From Bacteroidales bacterium (GTDB lineage Bacteria > Bacteroidota > Bacteroidia > Bacteroidales > Bacteroidaceae), in assembly GCA_004558535.1 (NCBI GenBank), contig SFCP01000032.1:1-23517 (forward strand): a stretch of DNA of 23,517 nt, given 5' to 3'. Made by a program: the position numbers and the translations under genes. The notes under the pieces were generated by a model. That model searched no databases. It saw only the letters and a program-made list of their open reading frames with translations, and had not been told where the DNA came from. Of this stretch, positions 16,851-23,517 are shown in pieces. The stretch's first letter is position 1. Every line of letters starts with the position of its first letter.

Positions 16851-19268
16851 ATGGAAAAACAAGCACCACAGCCCCTTCAGACCGAGGAAAAGTCCGACTT
16901 TTTCCTCAGCTTCAAGCTGTATTGGGAAATCTTCACCCACACATGGAAGTACTTCGTGCTTTCCGCCCTCGTCTGCCTTGGCCTGGGCTACCTCTACATG
17001 CAGAGTAGTCCGCGCGTCTACCAGCGGCAGAGCGTCATGCTCATCGAGGATGCCGAGCCCTCGGGCAGCATTTCGATGGGAGGCTCGCGCAGTCGGCGCA
17101 ACACCATGAATTCGATGATGGAACTCAATGGTATCAGCGTCGGAGACAACCTCAGGAACGAAATCTTCATACTGACTTCGCAGCGGCTCATGGAGCGTGT
17201 TGTCGATAGCTTGGGTCTGACCGTCGACTACACCGCCCGCGATGGCTTGCACGACGTCACCATCTACCGCGAACGGCCCGTGCTCTTCTCCTTTGCCGAG
17301 GAGGCCGGCGAGAAGCCCTGTGCCTTCACCCTGCGTGTGTTGGGACGGGACAAGTTCGAACTCAGTGACTTCGCCACAGCCGCGGGCGAGAGCGAAAAGG
17401 CCATCGTCACCGCGGCCGGAGTACCTGTGCGCACCCCCGTCGGCGAAATGACCCTCCATGCCACCCCCTCGGTGGGCAAATTCACCTCCGAGCGGAAAAT
17501 CCGCGTGACCCGCACTTCCACACGTGTGGCAGCCGCACGCTTCCGCAGTGAAATATCGGCCGACGAGTACGACAAGGAAAGTTCGCTCATCGTGTTGACC
17601 TGTCATGACAACAACGAGGACCGCGCCGAAGACCTGCTCAACGAAATCTTCCGCGCCTACAAGAACGACGTGGTCGAGAACAAGAACCGCGTGGCCGAGA
17701 ATACGGCGCGCTTCATCGATGAGCGTATCGCCCTCATCGGTTCCGAGCTCAGCGAGGTCGAGAACGAAATGGCCAGTTTCAAGCAAAACAACCGCATAGT
17801 CGACCTCCAGAGCAGCGCACAGGCTTATCTCAGCGAAAGTGCCGCCGCCCGCTCCAAGACCATCGAGCTTGAGACGCAACTGCAAGTGGCCAAGTACCTG
17901 CAGGACTACCTCCACGACCAGGGAAAAGCCCATCAGCTCATTCCCACCCTTGAAATCCCGGGACAGGGCTTCACGCAGCAGATACAGCAGTACAATACCT
18001 TCATGACAGAGCGCAACCGCTTGGCCGAAAACTCCAGCGAGTCGGCCGCCGTGGTGAGAACGCTCGACCAGGACTTGGCCGCGCTGCGAAAGAGCATCAT
18101 GGCGTCGGTCGACAGCTACGTCCGGACCGTGGAATTGCAGGTGCGCGAGGCCCGCAACAACGAGATGCAGCTGTCCGGACAGGTCAGCAACGTGCCCGAA
18201 AAGGAAAAGCAGGCCCTCGGCATCGAACGCCAGCAAAACCTGAAAGCCGCCCTCTACACCTACCTGCTCAACAAGCGTGAGGAAGTGGCCCTGCAGCTTG
18301 CCATCAACGAGGCCAATGTCCGCATGGTGGAATATCCGATGGGCGGACATACACCCGTGAGCCCCCGTGGACGCATGATTTTGTTCATCGCCCTGCTCAT
18401 CGGCCTCTGCCTCCCCGCCGTAATCATTTACCTGCGTCGCCTCTTTGACGTGACGGTCAACAGCCGGCAGGAAATCGAGGACTTGACCACCATCCCCTTG
18501 GCCGGCGAATTGCCCCACTGGCGCAGAAACGACGGCAAGGAACTTATCTCGCAGTGTGAGTCCACCGCAAGCATCGTCGAAGCTTTCCGCGTGCTCCGCT
18601 ACGGCATCAACTTCCTGCGCCGCGACGCCCGCGTCTTCGTATGTACGTCGAGCACGCCCGGACAGGGCAAGAGCTTCGTCTCGTCCAACCTTGCCATCAC
18701 CATGGCTATGGCCGGAAAGCGCGTACTCCTTGTCGATGCTGACATACGCCGCCGCACGCTTTCACGCAAGTACCCCTCCACGCCCGGACTGACGGCCTAC
18801 CTCATCGACGAGGGCGACGGCGACCTTACGCCTTACGTTGTAAAGGACGCCATCGACGAAAAGGTCGATTTCATGCCCGCAGGCGTCCAGCCGCCCAACC
18901 CCGCAGAGCTGCTCATGTCCGACCGGCTCGAAACGCTGGTCCGGAGCGCGCTCCAGGAGTACGACTGCGTCATCTTCGACGCCACGCCGGCGTTCAGCGT
19001 GGCCGACGCCGAAATCCTTACGCGCGTGGCCGACATGATCCTCTACATCGTCCGCGTGGGCGTACAGGAGAGAGCCTTCCTCAAGGACCTCGAGAAAATC
19101 CACAAGTCCGGCCGACTCAAGAACATGAGCATCGTCGTCAACGACGCCGACCTGAAATCCAAAGTCCGCTACGGCTATGGCTACGGCTACGGCTATCCCA
19201 CGAAGCACAAGAAGTCGCCGGCCGGCAACCTCGACGCCGCCGCCGACAGCAAAGACGCCAAGGGCTGA
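16851..19268 (+). CDS. Wzc-like polysaccharide export tyrosine autokinase
   Basis: Predicted inner-membrane bacterial tyrosine (BY) kinase that controls chain length and export of capsule or exopolysaccharide. Of 805 residues, ~16-110 form the Wzz-type N-terminal domain with the first membrane segment at ~35-52. A long periplasmic coiled region follows (~270-490), then the second membrane segment at ~509-528. The cytoplasmic kinase has Walker A (STPGQGKS, ~600-607), Walker A' (VLLVDADIRRR, ~625-635) and Walker B (DCVIFDATPAF). The C-terminal tail carries a tyrosine cluster of five Tyr alternating with Gly near residues 774-782, the usual autophosphorylation site. No polysaccharide export (Wza-type) gene, cognate phosphatase or glycosyltransferase lies beside it, which is unusual. 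The flippase at 4305 is too distant to be one operon. Confidence 0.92.
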   Translation: MEKQAPQPLQTEEKSDFFLSFKLYWEIFTHTWKYFVLSALVCLGLGYLYMQSSPRVYQRQSVMLIEDAEPSGSISMGGSRSRRNTMNSMMELNGISVGDNLRNEIFILTSQRLMERVVDSLGLTVDYTARDGLHDVTIYRERPVLFSFAEEAGEKPCAFTLRVLGRDKFELSDFATAAGESEKAIVTAAGVPVRTPVGEMTLHATPSVGKFTSERKIRVTRTSTRVAAARFRSEISADEYDKESSLIVLTCHDNNEDRAEDLLNEIFRAYKNDVVENKNRVAENTARFIDERIALIGSELSEVENEMASFKQNNRIVDLQSSAQAYLSESAAARSKTIELETQLQVAKYLQDYLHDQGKAHQLIPTLEIPGQGFTQQIQQYNTFMTERNRLAENSSESAAVVRTLDQDLAALRKSIMASVDSYVRTVELQVREARNNEMQLSGQVSNVPEKEKQALGIERQQNLKAALYTYLLNKREEVALQLAINEANVRMVEYPMGGHTPVSPRGRMILFIALLIGLCLPAVIIYLRRLFDVTVNSRQEIEDLTTIPLAGELPHWRRNDGKELISQCESTASIVEAFRVLRYGINFLRRDARVFVCTSSTPGQGKSFVSSNLAITMAMAGKRVLLVDADIRRRTLSRKYPSTPGLTAYLIDEGDGDLTPYVVKDAIDEKVDFMPAGVQPPNPAELLMSDRLETLVRSALQEYDCVIFDATPAFSVADAEILTRVADMILYIVRVGVQERAFLKDLEKIHKSGRLKNMSIVVNDADLKSKVRYGYGYGYGYPTKHKKSPAGNLDAAADSKDAKG

Positions 19269-19367
19269 CCCTGTGGCCGATATAGGGACACGGCGCGGAG
19301 CGGAAATCCGATGTCCGCAGCCGTTTTCCCAAAACTACCTCCGAATTATTTGAAATTAAATCCCATT

Positions 19368-20906
19368 ATGGCACAAGAAGACGTATTTAAGAAAATCGTA
19401 TCCCACTGCAAAGAGTACGGATTCGTATTTCCATCAAGTGATATCTACGACGGGCTCGGCGCTGTCTACGACTACGGCCAGAACGGCGTAGAGCTGAAGA
19501 ACAACATCAAGCAGTACTGGTGGCAGTCCATGGTACTGCTGCACGAAAATATAGTCGGCATCGACAGCGCCATCTTCATGCATCCCACCGTATGGAAGGC
19601 CAGCGGACACGTAGATGCTTTCAACGATCCACTGATCGATAACCGCGACAGCAAAAAGCGTTACCGCGCCGACGTACTTATCGAGGACCAGATTGCCAAG
19701 TACGAGGAAAAAATAGAAAAAGAGGTGGCAAAGGCGCGCAAACGCTTTGGCGATAGCTTCGACGAAGCACAATACCGCGCCACAAGTCCCCGCGTGGCCG
19801 AACAACAGAAGAAGCGCGATGCACTGCACGAGCGTTACAGCCAGGCTATGAACGCGATGGACTTGGCCGAGCTCAAGCAAATCATCCTTGATGAGGAGAT
19901 AGTCTGCCCTATCAGCGGCACGCGCAATTGGACCGACGTGCGGCAATTCAACCTCATGTTCAAGACGGAAGTCGGCTCTACGGCAGACGGTGCTTCCACC
20001 ATCTACCTGCGTCCCGAGACGGCACAAGGTATTTTTGTCAACTACCTGAACGTGCAGAAGACGGGCCGCATGAAGATTCCCTTTGGCATCGCCCAAATCG
20101 GAAAGGCTTTCCGCAACGAAATCGTGGCGCGGCAGTTCATCTTCCGTATGCGCGAATTTGAGCAGATGGAGATGCAGTTCTTCGTCAAGCCGGGTACGGA
20201 GCTGGAATGGTTCGACAAGTGGAAGCAAACCCGACTTGCGTGGCACAAGGCCCTCGGCTTTGGCGACGAAAACTATCGTTTCCACGACCACGAGAAGCTT
20301 GCGCACTACGCCAACGCCGCCAGCGACATCGAGTTCCACATGCCGTTCGGCTTCAAGGAGGTCGAGGGCATCCACAGCCGTACCAATTTCGACCTGTCGC
20401 AGCATGCGAAGTTCTCCGGCCGCAAGATTGAATACTTCGACCCCGAAACCAACGAAAGCTATACGCCCTACGTCATCGAGACCAGTATCGGCGTGGACCG
20501 TATGTTCCTCAGCGTGATGTGCCACAGCTATCAGGAGGAAAAGCTCGAGGGAGGCGACACCCGCGTCGTGCTGAAATTGCCTGCCGCACTGGCTCCCACG
20601 AAGCTGGCAGTCATGCCTTTGGTGAAAAAGGACGGCCTGCCCGAAAAGGCGCGCGAGATTATGGACGACCTCAAGTTCCACTTCAACTGCAAGTACGACG
20701 AGAAGGACTCCATTGGTAAGCGTTACCGCCGTCAGGATGCCGTGGGAACGCCTTTCTGCATCACCATAGACCACGATACCTTGCAGGACGGCTGCGTTAC
20801 CCTGCGCGACCGCGACACTATGGAGCAGCAGCGCGTGGCTATCGCCGACCTGCGCGGCCTGCTCGAGGAGCGCGTCAGCCTGACCTCCCTGCTCAAGAAG
20901 ATTTAA
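19368..20906 (+). CDS. glyS: Glycyl-tRNA synthetase, dimeric eukaryote-like type
   Basis: Class II aminoacyl-tRNA synthetase charging tRNA-Gly. It is the single-chain alpha2 form (also called glyQS), not the alpha2beta2 form. From ATG 19368 the product has 512 residues and begins MAQEDVFKKIVSHCKEYGFVFPSSDIYDG, a typical opening for this type. Class II motif 2 is in IVARQFIFRMREFEQMEMQFF. The C-terminal anticodon-binding domain follows, including KYDEKDSIGKRYRRQD and GTPFCITID. An in-frame ATG at 19311 would add 19 residues not expected in the family, so 19368 is preferred. The gene starts 99 bases after the kinase stop, and an FKBP lipoprotein gene follows. Confidence 0.95.
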   Translation: MAQEDVFKKIVSHCKEYGFVFPSSDIYDGLGAVYDYGQNGVELKNNIKQYWWQSMVLLHENIVGIDSAIFMHPTVWKASGHVDAFNDPLIDNRDSKKRYRADVLIEDQIAKYEEKIEKEVAKARKRFGDSFDEAQYRATSPRVAEQQKKRDALHERYSQAMNAMDLAELKQIILDEEIVCPISGTRNWTDVRQFNLMFKTEVGSTADGASTIYLRPETAQGIFVNYLNVQKTGRMKIPFGIAQIGKAFRNEIVARQFIFRMREFEQMEMQFFVKPGTELEWFDKWKQTRLAWHKALGFGDENYRFHDHEKLAHYANAASDIEFHMPFGFKEVEGIHSRTNFDLSQHAKFSGRKIEYFDPETNESYTPYVIETSIGVDRMFLSVMCHSYQEEKLEGGDTRVVLKLPAALAPTKLAVMPLVKKDGLPEKAREIMDDLKFHFNCKYDEKDSIGKRYRRQDAVGTPFCITIDHDTLQDGCVTLRDRDTMEQQRVAIADLRGLLEERVSLTSLLKKI

Positions 20907-21040
20907 GGCGGAGTCGGCCGAACCGCGCAGCCTGTCTGTGCCCCCGGGTCCGATGTAATTTTCCCCAAGTCCCCATCCGTCGCCCCGCCGTCCCTCTTCG
21001 CCGGAAGTGCGGACGGCTGCGGCATCATAAAACCAGCGGT

Positions 21041-21667
21041 ATGATCAGAAAACTATTCTTTTGGATGCTTCTGCCCCTCAGCCTGTGTCTCGCCTGTAGC
21101 GAGAATATCGACGAGGAAGTGGAATACGTGAATTGGAAGGCCGTCAACGCTGCCGCATTCAGGGCGCAGCTCGAAGAGGCCAAGTCCGCCATTGCAGCCG
21201 CACAGGCCACGTATGGTGCTGACTGGCAGGCGCATTGCCCTTGGCGCGTCTTTCGCACCTATGCCCAGGACGACCGCGTGCCCGGTACGGCCGTAGACAG
21301 CATTTGCGTGAAGATAGTGGCCACCGGCAGCAGCACGGTCAGTCCTATGTACAATGACTCCGTGATGGTCAACTACCTGCTGCGCCTGCAGCCCTCCGCG
21401 TCCTATCCTGACGGCAAGGTGGCCGACCATTCCGGGCCGATTGCCACCGAGGACGGCGTCTTTCATCCCGACTTTGCCCAGCCCGCGAGCCTCTTGGCAA
21501 GCAATACGGTCGAGGGCTTTACCACCGCGCTCCTCCACATGCACGAGGGCGATCGCTGGCTGGTCTACATTCCCCAGGAACTGGGCTACGGCGGCAGCGC
21601 CACCAATTCCATGCCCGCCTACTCCATGCTTACGTTCGACATGCAGCTCGTCCGCGTGAAGCGCTGA
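21041..21667 (+). CDS. FKBP-type peptidyl-prolyl isomerase lipoprotein
   Basis: Predicted lipoprotein of 208 residues with signal MIRKLFFWMLLPLSLCLAC and lipobox Cys19. The N-terminal region (~20-95) is helical and probably dimerising or linking. The FKBP domain occupies ~105-208: DSVMVNYLLRL, then VEGFTTALLHMHEGDRWLVYIPQELGYGG, then YSMLTFDMQLVRV, which is the usual order of FKBP motifs. It should catalyse proline isomerisation of exported proteins in the envelope. The aromatic pocket is only partly recognisable, so activity is probable rather than certain. The position after glyS is one I recall from other Bacteroidales. A perfect hairpin follows 28 bases after the stop. Confidence 0.88.
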   Translation: MIRKLFFWMLLPLSLCLACSENIDEEVEYVNWKAVNAAAFRAQLEEAKSAIAAAQATYGADWQAHCPWRVFRTYAQDDRVPGTAVDSICVKIVATGSSTVSPMYNDSVMVNYLLRLQPSASYPDGKVADHSGPIATEDGVFHPDFAQPASLLASNTVEGFTTALLHMHEGDRWLVYIPQELGYGGSATNSMPAYSMLTFDMQLVRVKR

Positions 21668-21694
21668 GCTGCGCCGTCCCGCTGACTATACGCC

Positions 21695-21736
21695 ATCAGC
21701 CGGCTGTCCGCCCCATCGGGAGGACAGCCGGCTGAT
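21695..21736. terminator. Bidirectional terminator between convergent genes
   Basis: Perfect 15-bp stem, ATCAGCCGGCTGTCC with GGACAGCCGGCTGAT, loop of 12 bases. It lies between the FKBP gene (+) and the minus-strand gene ending at 21761, and can end transcription from both. Confidence 0.85.
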
Positions 21737-21760
21737 TGGTTGTATGGCCGCGCGGTGCGG

Positions 21761-23014
21761 CTACCATTTCTTGAGCAGGAACGAGGGATTGATGCGCAGG
21801 TAGACGCCGAAAGTCGTGTTGAAAGTGGTCGAAGTAGGCGCTTCGGTGCCATCGGCGTAGCGAATGGTGCCCGCTTTGTTACAGTAGGTCTCCACCTTGG
21901 CTCCAAAGGCGTAGCGCTTGCCGAACTGGCGTGAATAGTCCAGCCCGAGGTGGAAGGTGGTGGGGTGGTCGGGGTAACAGGCCCCCTCGTTTTTGGTAGA
22001 GACGGCGCCGAAGTAGGGAATGCCCAGCAGCGAGATGAAGTGGTTGCCGCGGAAGTAGCCCGCGTGGGCTTTCAGGCCGTGACGCATGCCCACTTCCACG
22101 CGTGCATACAGGGCGCTGCCGCTACCGAAGGGCCAGATGTTGCCCGCCTGTTGGGTGTAGCCCAACAGCAGACACTCTGCCGTGACATTCCGCACGAAGC
22201 CGCGCCGCAGGTTGAGCACTGCGCCCAGTCCCACAGCCCCGTTGGCCAGCGTCTGTACCGATGCCGCCGTGTCTTGTTCGCCGCCGCGGTGCTGTATGGT
22301 GGCTTGCAGGGGCACATAGGCGTGGATGCGCGCCGAGTCGCGGTTGAGGCGCAGGCGCGAGGACAGGCCCACGATAAACTCCTCCTGATGCGTGTCGCCT
22401 TCGAAGATGAAGCTTTCCCAGTTGAGCCACACATCCAGATGCACCGGGCGGGTGTCGAGCAGCAGCTGGAAGCCAAATTCCGGGTCGGCCGTCAGCATCA
22501 TCTCCGGGTTGTAGAGCGGTGCAGCCAGCCGGTGTGTCGTGCCGCCGTACAGGTCGCCCAGGATCAGGTTCACCCGTTTCAGCGCCAGCTGTCCCCGAAA
22601 CCAGGGCAGCACGTGCGCCCCCTGCTGATACTGCGAGCCCTTCCATTTTGCGATGTCGTGGTAGGCGTAGTTCGGGAACTTGTAAGCCCCGCTGTAGATA
22701 AGGGCGTGTACGCCCGCCTCCACCTTCAGGTTGGGCAGCGGCTGGTACGTCAGTTTCGGCGTCACCCACAGGCCCGGCAGGGAGTAGCCCTTCATCACCG
22801 TACCCGAAAATTCGTTGTCCTTGAAGAACGACAGGTTGTCCACCTCCAGTCGCAGGGCGCGCGTATCGGCACTGTCGAGTTCGTAGGTCATGGCAGCGAC
22901 CGACTGCTCCACCTGTGCTGCGGCGTGCAGTGTCAGGCAGAGCCACCCGGCAAGGAGCAGGGTCGCCCGACAGCGGAAGTGGTGCAGGAAGCAGGGGAGG
23001 CGGAGTGCGTGCAT
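21761..23014 (-). CDS. Putative outer-membrane beta-barrel protein, unknown function
   Basis: Not recognised as a named family. From ATG 23014 (minus) the 417-residue product has a signal peptide with a basic start, the hydrophobic core ATLLLAGWLCLTL and a likely cleavage at HAAA-Q. The mature chain is rich in alternating polar and hydrophobic segments with many aromatic residues (for example LKVEAGVHALIYSGAYKFPNY, GLKAHAGYFRGNHFISLLGI, FGVYLRINPSF), as in outer-membrane barrels. The C-terminus is LLKKW, not a classical terminal Phe, though FLLKKW is compatible with a last strand. The longer frame from 23089 would start inside the promoter-like boxes at 23079-23109, so 23014 is preferred. It stands alone and opposes the FKBP gene. 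A role in envelope structure or transport is inference. Confidence 0.75.
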   Translation of the reverse strand: MHALRLPCFLHHFRCRATLLLAGWLCLTLHAAAQVEQSVAAMTYELDSADTRALRLEVDNLSFFKDNEFSGTVMKGYSLPGLWVTPKLTYQPLPNLKVEAGVHALIYSGAYKFPNYAYHDIAKWKGSQYQQGAHVLPWFRGQLALKRVNLILGDLYGGTTHRLAAPLYNPEMMLTADPEFGFQLLLDTRPVHLDVWLNWESFIFEGDTHQEEFIVGLSSRLRLNRDSARIHAYVPLQATIQHRGGEQDTAASVQTLANGAVGLGAVLNLRRGFVRNVTAECLLLGYTQQAGNIWPFGSGSALYARVEVGMRHGLKAHAGYFRGNHFISLLGIPYFGAVSTKNEGACYPDHPTTFHLGLDYSRQFGKRYAFGAKVETYCNKAGTIRYADGTEAPTSTTFNTTFGVYLRINPSFLLKKW

Positions 23015-23078
23015 AGGGATAGCAGTTTCTTGGGAAAGGGTCAGGTGGCCCGTGTAGGGCCGTTTCAGTAAAACGAGG

Positions 23079-23109
23079 CGAAAGTACATTTTTTTTTCGA
23101 GTGGTTCAA
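23079..23109 (-). promoter_or_regulatory. Promoter of the outer-membrane protein gene
   Basis: On the minus strand TTG (23109-23107), 20 bases, TACTTTCG (23086-23079), one base off TAnnTTTG. The leader of about 60 bases contains a small hairpin, GGCCC-GTGTA-GGGCC at 23047-23061. Confidence 0.5.
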
Positions 23110-23299
23110 GGAAAATCTGCGTTTTCTCGCGTCCGTCCGTCGGCTGAAGTGTTGTCGGCGTCCGGCGTGCGACAAAAGGGGCCTGCTTCCGCCGAGGAAA
23201 CCCACCCCCGCCGGCTGTCCGGAACGCGCAAAAATGGGGGTCATCTCCGGCGAAGAATTAACATCTTTAACCTTCGGAAACATTCTGCCGGCTGCTTCC

Positions 23300-23383
23300 G
23301 CGAAACTACAAAGCACTTAGAAAAAACTACAAAGGACTTGGAAAAAATTACAAAGCACTTAGAAAAAACCAAGTCCGACTTAG
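23300..23383 (+). repeat. 21-bp repeat array, element copy 3 (four units)
   Basis: Four units of exactly 21 bases: 23300-23320, 23321-23341, 23342-23362 and 23363-23383. The first three carry ACTACAAAGCACTTAG or close variants (G for C in unit 2, ATTAC in unit 3). The last is the diverged AAGTCCGACTTAG type, which contains the palindrome AAGTC-C-GACTT. It matches the outermost unit of copy 1. Confidence 0.9.
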
Positions 23384-23429
23384 TGAACCCCGAAAACGGC
23401 CCTTTTTCGACCGAAAACAGGGTAAAAAC

Positions 23430-23466
23430 AATGGAGAAAGCCCGTGTTGGCGCGGCTTTCTCCATT
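23430..23466 (-). terminator. GGAGAAAG hairpin of element copy 3
   Basis: Perfect 13-bp stem (AATGGAGAAAGCC with GGCTTTCTCCATT), 11-base loop, followed on the minus strand by GTTTTTA. Compared with copies 1 and 2 the stem has changed at two positions, each compensated on the other arm. Confidence 0.82.
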
Positions 23467-23475
23467 CCTGCAATG

Positions 23476-23507
23476 CAAATATACAACATTTTTCGGCGAA
23501 AAGCAAA
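23476..23507 (-). promoter_or_regulatory. Bacteroidota-type promoter of element copy 3
   Basis: On the minus strand TTTG (23507-23504), 20 bases, TATATTTG (23483-23476). The spacer has the exact palindrome TTTTCG-C-CGAAAA. Confidence 0.78.
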
Positions 23508-23517
23508 TCGCCCCTTC

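Larger units (their letters stand above)
23300..23517 (-). repeat. Dispersed intergenic element, copy 3 (cut by window end)
   Basis: Third copy, on the minus strand: promoter (23476-23507), hairpin (23430-23466) and 21-bp array. The conserved upstream block seen in copies 1 and 2 would lie beyond the window. Transcription would run toward the outer-membrane protein gene. Between 23110 and 23299 I see no gene or clear signal. Confidence 0.78.

Noticed and set aside
21950..23071. Plus-strand open frame of 373 codons opposite the outer-membrane protein gene.
   Set aside because: No signal, domain or start context; the minus-strand frame has a signal peptide, a promoter and barrel-like strands.
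23241..23489. Possible small protein with heptad repeats (SKCFVVF-type) across element copy 3, with a similar frame across copy 1 (minus strand).
   Set aside because: The ATG lies between the promoter boxes of the element, copy 2 has no matching frame because its array is inverted, and the 21-bp unit is open in several frames on both strands (KTTKHL, NYKALRK, SKCFVVF). The similarity is explained by the DNA repeat.

Overview
The window looks like a chromosomal piece of a GC-rich member of the Bacteroidota, most likely order Bacteroidales and possibly Prevotellaceae. Several features point there: promoter-like motifs of the Bacteroidota type (TTTG or TTG, about 20 bases, then TAnnTTTG), starts without clear Shine-Dalgarno sites and with A-rich leaders, and families typical of the group (DUF4836 lipoprotein, DUF4491 membrane protein, a C26-M19 fusion peptidase, a eukaryote-like GlyRS, lipoproteins with short lipoboxes). 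I see no rRNA, tRNA, CRISPR array, transposase or phage gene.

Layout. Bases 1-5744 hold uvrA (excision repair), dgt (dGTP triphosphohydrolase) and a polysaccharide flippase, all on +. Bases 5745-6310 are intergenic and hold the first copy of a dispersed element plus the promoter of the next gene. Bases 6311-9466 encode a DUF4836 lipoprotein and an FtsX-like permease, each followed by a clear hairpin terminator. Bases 9670-13987 hold an Lrp/AsnC regulator, a DUF4491 protein, a fused class-I amidotransferase/M19 dipeptidase, an M28-type lipoprotein and SufE. An SLC13 permease follows (14116-16011). Bases 16012-16850 are intergenic and hold the second element copy. Bases 16851-21667 hold a BY-type tyrosine autokinase of polysaccharide export, glycyl-tRNA synthetase and an FKBP lipoprotein. 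A 15-bp perfect hairpin separates these from a minus-strand outer-membrane-like protein (21761-23014). The window ends in the third element copy.

Most genes are housekeeping or envelope functions. The most unusual content is the three-copy intergenic element at about 5826-6060, 16147-16353 and 23300-23517. Each copy has a well-formed Bacteroidota promoter with exactly 20 bases between its boxes and a small palindrome inside that spacer. A few bases downstream is a GGAGGAAG-type hairpin whose stem differs between copies by compensatory changes. Beyond it lies an array of three or four 21-bp units with the core ACTACAAAGCACTTAG. This looks like a family of very short RNA genes or conditional terminators attached to a helically phased repeat array. 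No reading frame is shared by all copies. I do not recognise it as a described family and could not search for it.

The second notable item is the single-chain fusion of a PuuD-like gamma-glutamyl hydrolase with a membrane-dipeptidase-type M19 enzyme, with both sets of catalytic residues intact. It suggests stepwise breakdown of gamma-glutamyl peptides.
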